Positions 1-8,313 of a stretch of 48,275 nt of DNA are shown in pieces (position 1 is the first letter of the stretch; every line of letters begins with the position of its first letter). The DNA comes from an archaeon BMS3Abin17 (lineage in GTDB: Archaea > Nanobdellota > Nanobdellia > Pacearchaeales > GW2011-AR1). A program made the position numbers and the translations under genes. The DNA lies in the NCBI GenBank assembly GCA_002897655.1, contig BDTJ01000018.1, forward strand, positions 1-48,275, read 5' to 3'. The notes below the pieces were generated by a model. It saw only the letters and a program-made list of their open reading frames with translations. It ran no database searches and had not been told where the DNA came from.

Positions 1-156
1 TTTCTTTAAAATTATTACATAGGCTCTTTTACCTATGAACTTCTTTGGGGCATCTACTTTTGCACTATTACCAAATTGAGTAATAATCTTCTCGTAGAAA
101 ACTTCAACATTATCACTAAGTTTTATTTTTTTATTTAATACTTCTATCTTTCTCAT
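1..156 (-). CDS. Partial CDS (runs off left edge), DUF2080-like transposon-associated small protein
   Basis: Not in ORF track; reverse strand from ATG at 156 reads MRKIEVLNKKIKLSDNVEVFYEKIITQFGNSAKVDAPKKFIGKRAYVIILKK with no stop; GNSAKVDAPKKFIGKRAYVI resembles DUF2080. Confidence 0.65.
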   Translation of the reverse strand, partial: MRKIEVLNKKIKLSDNVEVFYEKIITQFGNSAKVDAPKKFIGKRAYVIILKK

Positions 157-302
157 GGATATCCTAAGATATCCTAATATTTAAAGCTTTCTGTCATTAG
201 ATTTATCACCCGTTAACTTTACAGAACCATGTTTAGCAAAGAACAAAAAGATTGGTGATTTATCCGAACGAAAGCGAGGACAGATTTCAATTTGGATGCA
301 AT

Positions 303-420
303 CTGGGAACATCGGAATTTAACGAAGTTTGATTTTCCCTCGACGAAGTCAGAGCTGGAAAATCAAATTTGGGTGGAGAAACCTGCAAGGTTTCGGAACC
401 GTTAAATTCCTGTTAGTTTC
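303..420 (+). repeat. attC-like recombination site 0
   Basis: AAC-A-TC-GGAATTTAACG ... CGTTAAATTCC-T-GTTAGTTTC: imperfect palindrome with unpaired TC, ending in GTT core. Confidence 0.7.
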
Positions 421-532
421 CCTCGATAGAGGTTGGATTTTAGTGCAACGTTCGGCGAAGCCGAAAAATCCAAAGTAAGCAAACGGGCGATAAATTTATA
501 TAATTTACATCATTACTAATTTTAATAGGGAT

Positions 533-760
533 ATGGGAAAAAAATTACATGATGACAAAATTGATGGTACTGTAGAAGAAATGGTTATTGGAAGTCCATC
601 AAGAACCAGAGGATTTGTTAAAGGAGATGCTGTTTATGAAATGGTTGTTGGAGGACCTAATAGGGTGATTGGTTATGTTAAAGATGGTGTAGCATATGAG
701 CCAGTTATGGGCGGACCTCCAAGAGTGATTGGGAAAGTTAAGTACCATCAAAGAGAATAA
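533..760 (+). CDS. Small internal-repeat protein, cargo of integron-like cassette 1
   Basis: Three ~20-aa repeats: VEEMVIGSPSRTRGFVKGDA / VYEMVVGGPNRVIGYVKDGV / AYEPVMGGPPRVIGKVKYHQ. Confidence 0.75.
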   Translation: MGKKLHDDKIDGTVEEMVIGSPSRTRGFVKGDAVYEMVVGGPNRVIGYVKDGVAYEPVMGGPPRVIGKVKYHQRE

Positions 761-780
761 TTCTAGCCCGTTCGCTTATT

Positions 781-884
781 GAAACTAACATCGCGATTAA
801 GAGAAGTTGAATTTTTGAGGCAACCCACAAAAATTCAATTTGGACGGAGCCTGCAAGGCGGAGTCTCTTAATCGCTGTTATACG
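781..884 (+). repeat. attC-like recombination site A
   Basis: GAAACTAAC-A-TC-GCGATTAAGAGA ... TCTCTTAATCGC-T-GTTATACG; R'' GAAACTAAC is the exact reverse complement of GTTAGTTTC at the start of the same cassette (412-420). Confidence 0.8.
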
Positions 885-985
885 TTTTTTCTGCAAGAAA
901 AAATCGCGGAGTGCAACGGAGCGACAGTATCCACGCAAGACAACTTTCAGTAAAATTATTAAAGAGAAAACAACTAGATAATCTT

Positions 986-1549
986 ATGAAACTATTAGTG
1001 GTAAATAATCATTCGAAGCATATCAAAGAATTATTGCATAAATTTAGAGAAGTTAAATCAATTGATTTTGAAAATTTGGAGAATAAAAACTATGATGGAT
1101 ATGATGCAATAATTCTTTCTGGCGGTTCTTCTCTTTCTGTGGCAAACTATGAAAAAGAGTATTCAAAAGAATTACATCTTATTAAAAATTGCCAAAAGCC
1201 AATTCTAGGAATTTGTTTAGGTTTTGAATTGATTAATTTTGCTTTTGGTGAAGAATTGAAGATGTTAAAACAGAAAGAGAAAGGGATAGTTTCAATAAGA
1301 TTGGTTTCTAAAGATGAACTATTTAAGTCCCTTCCAAAAGAATTTAATGTTTATGAAGCACATCGCTGGGTTGTTTCAAAAAATAAAAAATTAAATTCTT
1401 TAGCCAAATCAAAAGATGGAATTGAAGCTGTAAAACATCCCAAAAAGAAAATCTATGGTGTTCAATTTCATCCGGAAATTGTAATTAAAAAGGGACATGC
1501 TAAAAAAATCTTTAAAAACTTCCTAAATATAGGAAAGTTGTCTGAGTAA
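986..1549 (+). CDS. Class I glutamine amidotransferase (GATase1), cargo of cassette 2
   Basis: MKLLVVNNHSKH...; nucleophile elbow GICLGFE and GVQFHPEI; ATG at 986 preferred because the ORF-track start at 911 lies near the attC site. Confidence 0.8.
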   Translation: MKLLVVNNHSKHIKELLHKFREVKSIDFENLENKNYDGYDAIILSGGSSLSVANYEKEYSKELHLIKNCQKPILGICLGFELINFAFGEELKMLKQKEKGIVSIRLVSKDELFKSLPKEFNVYEAHRWVVSKNKKLNSLAKSKDGIEAVKHPKKKIYGVQFHPEIVIKKGHAKKIFKNFLNIGKLSE

Positions 1550-1554
1550 TATTG

Positions 1555-1690
1555 CGTATAACATCGCGATTAAGAGAAGTTCTTGAGCCCTCGAAAATTT
1601 TAATTCAAATAAAAGAAAAATTTTCAGAGCTGGCGAAAGAATTTGGGAAAATCTCGAGCCGAGAGATTTTCCTCTTAATCGCTGTTCGAC
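1555..1690 (+). repeat. attC-like recombination site B
   Basis: CGTATAAC-A-TC-GCGATTAAGAG ... CTCTTAATCGC-T-GTTCGAC; R'' CGTATAAC is the exact reverse complement of GTTATACG at the start of cassette 2 (877-884). Confidence 0.8.
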
Positions 1691-1815
1691 GACCTGAGCG
1701 AACAAAGAATATTGTAAGCGAAAGCGCAGCGGGGCACGAGTGGAGCAACTTCAAACATTGCGACCTCGTGAGTTGAAATTTGCCCACGACCGATTTCTTA
1801 GCGTAGTTGTGTCAA

Positions 1816-1935
1816 TTAAGGAGTTTTATTTAGAATAAACATTTTATCTATGTTTACTAACACAACAGCAATAATTGTTCCAATAAATAATAAAAGAACT
1901 ATTATTGCAAAAACTTTTTTCCAATTAATATTCAT
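1816..1935 (-). CDS. 39-aa single-pass membrane peptide
   Basis: MNINWKKVFAIIVLLLFIGTIIAVVLVNIDKMFILNKTP*; below the ORF-track length cutoff; hydrophobic helix. Confidence 0.5.
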   Translation of the reverse strand: MNINWKKVFAIIVLLLFIGTIIAVVLVNIDKMFILNKTP

Positions 1936-2120
1936 AAAAAATAGATAAAATCAAACTATTTATTCTTTTTGTATTGACACAATTTCATTTAATCAGCGTG
2001 TTATGCGATTTTTTAATTTAGCATTGGAGCGTTAAACGAAGCAAGGAATCATAAGGTCGTGGGTTTATCGACGGTGTTTTTGTTTTTACCGTCGACAAAT
2101 TCTCAATTTCGTTGAACATA

Positions 2121-2150
2121 ATCATATCATAAGTTTATTTATGATATGAT
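2121..2150. promoter_or_regulatory. dif-like / tyrosine-recombinase core-site candidate
   Basis: ATCATATCATAA-GTTTAT-TTATGATATGAT: perfect 12-bp arms around a 6-bp centre, 54 bp upstream of the recombinase gene. Confidence 0.5.
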
Positions 2151-2203
2151 ACTCCTAGAGAGTTTTATCATAAGTTTTTAAAGAATATTTTTTAAATTAT
2201 GGT

Positions 2204-3010
2204 ATGCCTGAAGGATTGCTAAATAAACTTAAAAGAGAACTTGAGATAGTTAATTCTTCTAAGAAAACAGTGAAAGCTTATTTATATTATACAAGGGAAT
2301 TCTTATTGCATTCAAAAGACAAGGGATTAAATGAAAATTCTGTCAAAGACTTTATTCAATCGCAAATAAAGAAAAAAAATCCCTCAACAGTATCTTCCCA
2401 GATTAGTGCTATTAAATTCTTTTTTAAAAGAGTCTTAAAGCAAAATTTGATATTAAATCATCCAAAAAGAAACAAAACACTCCCAACCATCCTAACAATT
2501 AGAGAAATAAAAAAATTAATTAAATCAACCAGCAACATAAAACACAAATTAATTATAAAACTGCTTTATGGGTGCGGTCTAAGGGTTAGTGAGATAGTTA
2601 ATTTGAAAAAGCAAGATATTAATTTTGAAGAAAGTTTAATTCATATTAAATTAGCAAAAGGGAAAAAAGACAGATTTGTGAAAATTCCTTCCTCAATGGA
2701 AAAAGAATTGAGTAATTACATAAAAATCATTGAATCAGATATTTTATTTCCTTCTTCAAGGGGTGGAAAATTAACAACTGCAACAGTACAGGCAATCCTA
2801 AAAAACTCCGCAAAAAAAGCAGGAATCAGAAAAAGAGTTTATCCCCACTTACTCCGCCACTCTTTTGCAACCCACTTGCTAGAACAAGGAACAGATTTAA
2901 GGATAATTCAAAAACTTCTTGGACATTCAGATATCAAAACAACGCAGATTTACACTCAAATCTCACAGGCATCAATTAAAAATATAAAAAGCCCTTTAGA
3001 TAATATATAA
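2204..3010 (+). CDS. xerA: Tyrosine recombinase/integrase, XerA-like
   Basis: LLYGCGLRVSEI, HLLRHSFATHLLEQG, LLGHSDIKTTQIYTQ catalytic motifs; 268 aa; SPLD tail. Confidence 0.85.
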   Translation: MPEGLLNKLKRELEIVNSSKKTVKAYLYYTREFLLHSKDKGLNENSVKDFIQSQIKKKNPSTVSSQISAIKFFFKRVLKQNLILNHPKRNKTLPTILTIREIKKLIKSTSNIKHKLIIKLLYGCGLRVSEIVNLKKQDINFEESLIHIKLAKGKKDRFVKIPSSMEKELSNYIKIIESDILFPSSRGGKLTTATVQAILKNSAKKAGIRKRVYPHLLRHSFATHLLEQGTDLRIIQKLLGHSDIKTTQIYTQISQASIKNIKSPLDNI

Positions 3011-3011
3011 A

Positions 3012-5528
3012 ATGCTACAAGGAAGAGGTTTATCAAATAAAGAAGCTAAAAAAAGACTTTCCAAATATGGTTTAAATGAAATAGAAAGAAGAAAAAAGAT
3101 AAATACTCTTAAAATTTTCATTTCTCAATTCAAATCCCCTTTAATTCTAATATTAATTGTAGCTGCCATAATCTCTTCAGTTGTTGGTTTACTGCCAGAT
3201 CAGGATTCAAATATTTTTGACACTATCTTGATTCTGATTATAGTTCTTGTTTCAGGAATTTCCGGATTTTTTCAGGACTATAAAGCAGAGAAAACTATAG
3301 AAGCTTTGCAAAAAATAGCAAGACCAAAAATAAAAGTCATAAGAGACAGAAGGGAAATAGAAGTCAGCATAAAAAATATAGTGCCGGGTGATTTAATTTT
3401 GCTTGAAGAAGGGGATATCATTCCAGCAGACTCAAAAATTATAGAAGTTTTTAGTCTTGAGGTTGATGAGTCTGTTTTGACAGGAGAATCCAGAGCAGTA
3501 AAAAAGAGTGTGTCTGATGAAATATTCAGAGGCACTTCAATAAACTCGGGAAATGCTCAGGCACTTGTTATTAAAACAGGAATGAATACAAAGATAGGTA
3601 AAATAGCATCAAAACTTCAGGCAATGAAAGAAGAAGAGACGCCATTTCAGACAGAGATTTCCAATTTTAGCAGAAAGATATTTTTTGTGATAATAGGGAT
3701 TATTCTTGTGCTTTTCTTTGCAAGTCTGTTTAAATACGGTCTTTACCAGTCAGTGCTTATTTCTATTTCTTTAGCTGTTGCCGCAATACCCGAAGGATTG
3801 CCTGCTGTTTTAGTTCTTGTTTTAGCTATCGGCGCAAGGGTAATGGCAAATAAAAATGCCCTGGTGAGAAAATTAAATGTTGTTGAGTCTGCTGGAAGTG
3901 TGGATATTATCTGCACAGATAAAACAGGAACCTTAACGAAAAATGAAATGTCTGTAACAAATTTATTTTTTAACAACAGGATATTTAATGTTTCAGATGA
4001 GCTTGATTCAGACAAAATAAAGCAACTGCTTATTTGTGGGGCATTGTGCAATAACTCAAAAATAGGGTATAAAGATGATGAAAAGATTTATCTTGGAGAC
4101 CAGACTGATATTGCCCTAAGGAAGCTTTCAGATAAACTATTAAAAGAAGAATTAAAAGGATATGAGAAAACAGCAGAAATTTCTTTTACTTCTGAGAGAA
4201 AAATGATGTCTGTTATTTATAAAAAAGAAGGAAAGAATTTTTTATTCTCTAAAGGAGCACCTGAAGTTTTAATTGAAAAGTGCAACAGGTTATATAAAAA
4301 CGGGAGAATTATAAAATTAGACAGAAAAACAAAAGAAATAATATTAAAACAAAATAAGGAATTTGCATCGCAGGCATTAAGAGTTTTGGGATTTGCATCT
4401 AAAGAAACAGATTCTGAAAACAAGGAGCAAGACCTTGTTTGGATTGGATTGCAAGCCATGATTGATCCTCCAAGACCAGAAGTTAAAAAAGCACTGGAAA
4501 ATTGCAAGACTGCCGGAATAAGGGTGATTATGCTTACAGGGGATAACCCTCTTACAGCCAAAGCTGTCGGAGAAGGTATCGGTCTTGAAAGCAGGAAAAT
4601 TATAAATGGCAGACAGCTTGATGAACTTGATGATTCAAAACTTGAAAAAGAATTAGAGTCAGGTGTTAATATCTTTGCAAGAATAACCCCTTTTCATAAA
4701 TTGCGGATTTTAACTATTTTAAAGAAAAATTACAGGGTTGCAATGACAGGCGACGGAGTCAACGATGCGCTTGCTCTGAAAAAAGCAGATGTGGGGATTT
4801 CCATGGGAATAAGAGGGACAGAAGTTGCCAAGCAGGCAAGCGATATAATTTTGCTCGACGATAATTTTTCAACAATAGTTCACGCAGTAAAAGAAGGGAG
4901 AAGGTCTTTTGATAATATAAGGAAATTTATAAATTACTTATTTGTGTGCAATCTTGCAGAAGTCGGAGTTTTATTTTTAGCTATCTTATTTTTAACATTA
5001 AAAGAGCCGATTTTACTGCCCATCCAGATATTGTGGATTAATCTGATTACAGACGGATTTCCTGCTCTTGCTTTAGGAATGGACCCTGCAAGACCCGGCA
5101 TTATGAAAAGACCCCCGAGAAAGAGAAAAGAGCCGATAATAAACAAAAGATTAGCCTGGTTAATAGGAACAATAGGCATTAAAAAACTTATTATATTATT
5201 TGCGACATTCTTTCTGGTGCTTCTTATTTCAGGGATAGAACAGGCAAGAACTGCTTTATTTACAGGATTTATTCTTTATGAATTTGTAAGGATTGGGAGC
5301 ATAAGATACCAGGAAAAGCTGAGTTGGTTTGCAAACAAATGGCTTCTTGCCGCGCTATTCGGGTCGGTGTTAGTCCAGATTCTGATAATTTACACCCCTC
5401 TTAACAGCATTTTTCACATTGTGCCTTTAAATGTTTCTTCATGGATAATTCTCTTAGTTGGAGTTATAATTGGATATATCTCTGCAATAGGAATAACAAA
5501 GATAGTTGTAAGGAAAATTAAAGATTGA
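3012..5528 (+). CDS. P-type cation-transporting ATPase (P2-type, Ca2+-like)
   Basis: DKTGTLTKNEM, VLTGES, MTGDGVNDALALKKADVGISMG, multiple TM segments. Confidence 0.93.
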   Translation: MLQGRGLSNKEAKKRLSKYGLNEIERRKKINTLKIFISQFKSPLILILIVAAIISSVVGLLPDQDSNIFDTILILIIVLVSGISGFFQDYKAEKTIEALQKIARPKIKVIRDRREIEVSIKNIVPGDLILLEEGDIIPADSKIIEVFSLEVDESVLTGESRAVKKSVSDEIFRGTSINSGNAQALVIKTGMNTKIGKIASKLQAMKEEETPFQTEISNFSRKIFFVIIGIILVLFFASLFKYGLYQSVLISISLAVAAIPEGLPAVLVLVLAIGARVMANKNALVRKLNVVESAGSVDIICTDKTGTLTKNEMSVTNLFFNNRIFNVSDELDSDKIKQLLICGALCNNSKIGYKDDEKIYLGDQTDIALRKLSDKLLKEELKGYEKTAEISFTSERKMMSVIYKKEGKNFLFSKGAPEVLIEKCNRLYKNGRIIKLDRKTKEIILKQNKEFASQALRVLGFASKETDSENKEQDLVWIGLQAMIDPPRPEVKKALENCKTAGIRVIMLTGDNPLTAKAVGEGIGLESRKIINGRQLDELDDSKLEKELESGVNIFARITPFHKLRILTILKKNYRVAMTGDGVNDALALKKADVGISMGIRGTEVAKQASDIILLDDNFSTIVHAVKEGRRSFDNIRKFINYLFVCNLAEVGVLFLAILFLTLKEPILLPIQILWINLITDGFPALALGMDPARPGIMKRPPRKRKEPIINKRLAWLIGTIGIKKLIILFATFFLVLLISGIEQARTALFTGFILYEFVRIGSIRYQEKLSWFANKWLLAALFGSVLVQILIIYTPLNSIFHIVPLNVSSWIILLVGVIIGYISAIGITKIVVRKIKD

Positions 5529-5745
5529 GTGTGAGAGAAGGGAGAGTTTAGTTCTTTTGGTAGATTGCAAAACTTTTTAATTTTGTATTTATTCAAAAAT
5601 AATCTTTTTTTAAGATGAAAGAAGAATTAAATTTCAAAGATTCTCTAATGTTTAATTTTTTTGAAGAGATTCGTTTTCATCACATCGTCACTAATCTCTT
5701 TGTAGAATTACACATTGAATTATTTTCTTTTAGGATGAAGATTCT

Positions 5746-6228
5746 TCACCAACCTTTGAAGAATGCTCGCTTTATGGCACAAATTTTATCATAATTATCT
5801 TTTATTGAGTAAAATCCCCTAGTCCGGTCATTGCCATCAATCGCAACATAGCTTAGATTGTAGGAATCATTATCTCCTCCACGCTGAAAAGTCATGTCAT
5901 ATTTCTCATGGTCTAGTTCAAAGGATACCTCCTTACATTCTAAAAATCCTCTATTTACTGAACTCCTTTTTATACCTTTTTTGTTTACACAAAAGTTTTT
6001 AATTTTGCTTTGTATGTCACTTATTCTCTTTTCCCTAATTTTGTTTTCAAACATATTTTCTCCGTAGCATTCTGACTTTTTTTCTCCTTCAGCTATTTGA
6101 TTTTTTGATGCTGGAAATATCCGCAAAAAAGGTTCACGATGAAGATCTTCTATGTGAGCCATTTCATAAGCAATTCTCCAATCCTTAACCTGTCCGTGTT
6201 CATTATAAAATTTTAAATTCTTTTTCAT
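5746..6228 (-). CDS. Hypothetical protein
   Basis: 160-aa ORF in a same-strand block. Confidence 0.5.
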   Translation of the reverse strand: MKKNLKFYNEHGQVKDWRIAYEMAHIEDLHREPFLRIFPASKNQIAEGEKKSECYGENMFENKIREKRISDIQSKIKNFCVNKKGIKRSSVNRGFLECKEVSFELDHEKYDMTFQRGGDNDSYNLSYVAIDGNDRTRGFYSIKDNYDKICAIKRAFFKGW

Positions 6229-6252
6229 TTTGTATTTGTTCAGAAATAATCT

Positions 6253-7344
6253 TTATTCATTTTCCTTAAGCCTTTCTGATTCCTTAACATAATAGTCCGC
6301 TACAATCTTTAGACTTTCAGCAAACCTTGAATACCTCCCCATAGATTTATCTCTCAACTCTAATTCTTTTATATTTCTTAATGATTTTTCAGGAGAGAGT
6401 ATTGCTATTGAAGTGAGACCTTCTGGAAATTTACAACTTATTCTACTTACACCATGATCAACTTTTTCTTCATCACGATGAATTATTGGAAATTCTATTT
6501 TCTGATGCCCTAAATCCATCTCAAAAACATAACTTTCGTCTGGTAGTTGTCTTATTTTTCCTTGTTCTTTTGTCTGGACATTTATTGCTTCTAATGAATC
6601 ATCTAGCCCTCCGTTCCAAGCATAATATGGAATAATGTTTCCCTTATCTAATGAATTTTTTATTTTACTAGGGACCAATCCCATTATTATTGCATTTTGT
6701 AATGTAACGAAATCATAGTACCCATCGCTATTTTCTCCACTATCAATTTTATTTATTGTTTTTTCAACTTGGGTTTTATATTCTAAATTTTCTTTTTCTT
6801 CTTTAGCAAGACTTTCCAAATTTAATTTTTTGCCTTTCAATTCATCTATTTTATCAGTCATTTCTTGGAGTGTTTTATCGACTTTTGTATACCATTCATT
6901 TTCCATCTTTATAGATTTATTAACATAAGAATGGCCCATTTTTGTAATGTATCCTAATCTTTTTTCTGCAGTTTTTACTTCTAATGATTTTTGATACATA
7001 TTATTTTTTGCAAGGAATATTTCATTAGCTTGTTCTTTTGTTCTTTGTTCAAACATTTCTTTTGATTCTAATTCTGTATAATTTGCTGAACTCAAAACTT
7101 TTTCTAACTCATTGTTTGCTTGCGAAGCTTCTGAATTTGCTTCTTGTAGGGCTTTTTCATAAACTGGGATTCTTTCTTCATAAATATCGCCAATTGCTAC
7201 AAGGGAATTTACTCTATACTCTTTTTTAGAGGAGACCATGCCATAGAGATTTTCTGAAACTGCTATGTTTCGATCAATTCTATCTATGTTTCGATCAGCA
7301 CTAGCTATTCTTCTTTCTACTTGTTTAATTTTTTTTGTTTTCAT
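6253..7344 (-). CDS. Coiled-coil hypothetical protein
   Basis: 363 aa; long Glu/Lys-rich coiled-coil N-terminus. Confidence 0.6.
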   Translation of the reverse strand: MKTKKIKQVERRIASADRNIDRIDRNIAVSENLYGMVSSKKEYRVNSLVAIGDIYEERIPVYEKALQEANSEASQANNELEKVLSSANYTELESKEMFEQRTKEQANEIFLAKNNMYQKSLEVKTAEKRLGYITKMGHSYVNKSIKMENEWYTKVDKTLQEMTDKIDELKGKKLNLESLAKEEKENLEYKTQVEKTINKIDSGENSDGYYDFVTLQNAIIMGLVPSKIKNSLDKGNIIPYYAWNGGLDDSLEAINVQTKEQGKIRQLPDESYVFEMDLGHQKIEFPIIHRDEEKVDHGVSRISCKFPEGLTSIAILSPEKSLRNIKELELRDKSMGRYSRFAESLKIVADYYVKESERLKENE

Positions 7345-7351
7345 TTTATTT

Positions 7352-8197
7352 TTATTGGAATAAGTCTTCTTTTGTGAAAGTATCTAAAAACTTTTTCTGA
7401 ATTTTGTTTATTTCTATGACCTTTGGAAGATTATCTCTATTTTGTTTTGTTGCGCGAAGAGTTTCTTCTAAAAAATTATCAAAAATTTTCTTTTTATCAA
7501 CGCTAAAAAGTGCATAAAATTCGCAACCATTTACTTCCACCACTGTTCTCTTCTTACCATCTATTCTGCAGGGTAATCTTATTTCTTGAGAGTTGCCATC
7601 TAAAGACGTTTTATATACCAATTCATTACTTGTTCTATCAAAACTTTTGTAAACAATTGGAATTGAATAGGTGATCTCAATTGAATCTGGATTTATAAAA
7701 TTAGCATAATTTTTGGTGAAATTTGTTCCTTCTAAAATAGAATCTATATCTTTTGGAAGATTAGACCTATGCCTTATTAGTTTTTTAGGATGTTCCCCCA
7801 AAACACTCAAAAGATTCCCTTCTTTATTTTTGAAAAAATCTAATGCGGTTTGAAATTTATCCGCATTCAATAAATTAGTATACATTTGATATGATGGCCA
7901 ACTATTACAAAAATCACACCCTTTTTTTGCACTAATCATCCAATTTAAATCGCCGTTTCTCTTTGTTGTTTCCCAAACTTTCTCCTCAATATAATTTTCC
8001 ATTTCGTCAAATCTCTGAAGATATGGTAAAACATCATTAAAACAAATTCCTTTAATTGTTCTTTTTCCTAATTCAGCATATAATTTAACCTTCTTTGAGC
8101 TTAGATTATTTAATGCTCTTTCAGATCCTTCTAGAAATTGTTTATTTTCTCGATATTCTCTTATTAGGGCAGTTAAACTTTGTTTTTTGTTTGCCAT
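7352..8197 (-). CDS. Hypothetical protein
   Basis: 281 aa, same-strand block with the two preceding ORFs. Confidence 0.6.
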   Translation of the reverse strand: MANKKQSLTALIREYRENKQFLEGSERALNNLSSKKVKLYAELGKRTIKGICFNDVLPYLQRFDEMENYIEEKVWETTKRNGDLNWMISAKKGCDFCNSWPSYQMYTNLLNADKFQTALDFFKNKEGNLLSVLGEHPKKLIRHRSNLPKDIDSILEGTNFTKNYANFINPDSIEITYSIPIVYKSFDRTSNELVYKTSLDGNSQEIRLPCRIDGKKRTVVEVNGCEFYALFSVDKKKIFDNFLEETLRATKQNRDNLPKVIEINKIQKKFLDTFTKEDLFQ

Positions 8198-8313
8198 TTT
8201 ATTTAAACTTTTATTTTGTTACTACTTCATAGTGAGAAGGATATATTAACCTTCTTGTATTAATATTAATGAAAACCGATATATTTATAAGATATAGTAG
8301 TTATTCATTAATT

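Noticed and set aside
738-938. ORF-track minus-strand ORFs 738-938, 1523-1705, 1552-1776 and 1605-1787
   Set aside because: They lie on the palindromic attC-like sites and are open by chance.
911-985. N-terminal extension MQRSDSIHARQLSVKLLKRKQLDNL of the GATase ORF
   Set aside because: Lies in cassette leader sequence near the recombination site; GATase homology begins at MKLLVV (986).
2204-3010. Calling the recombinase a bona fide integron integrase IntI
   Set aside because: No obvious IntI-specific extra segment near patch III; the SPLD tail also occurs in XerA-like proteins; its position relative to attC polarity is not canonical.
3278-5596. Minus-strand ORFs inside the P-type ATPase gene
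   Set aside because: Fully antisense to a clear conserved gene; same for ORFs antisense to gyrA, gyrB, infB, eif2g and serS. Low-complexity or hydrophobic translations without support.
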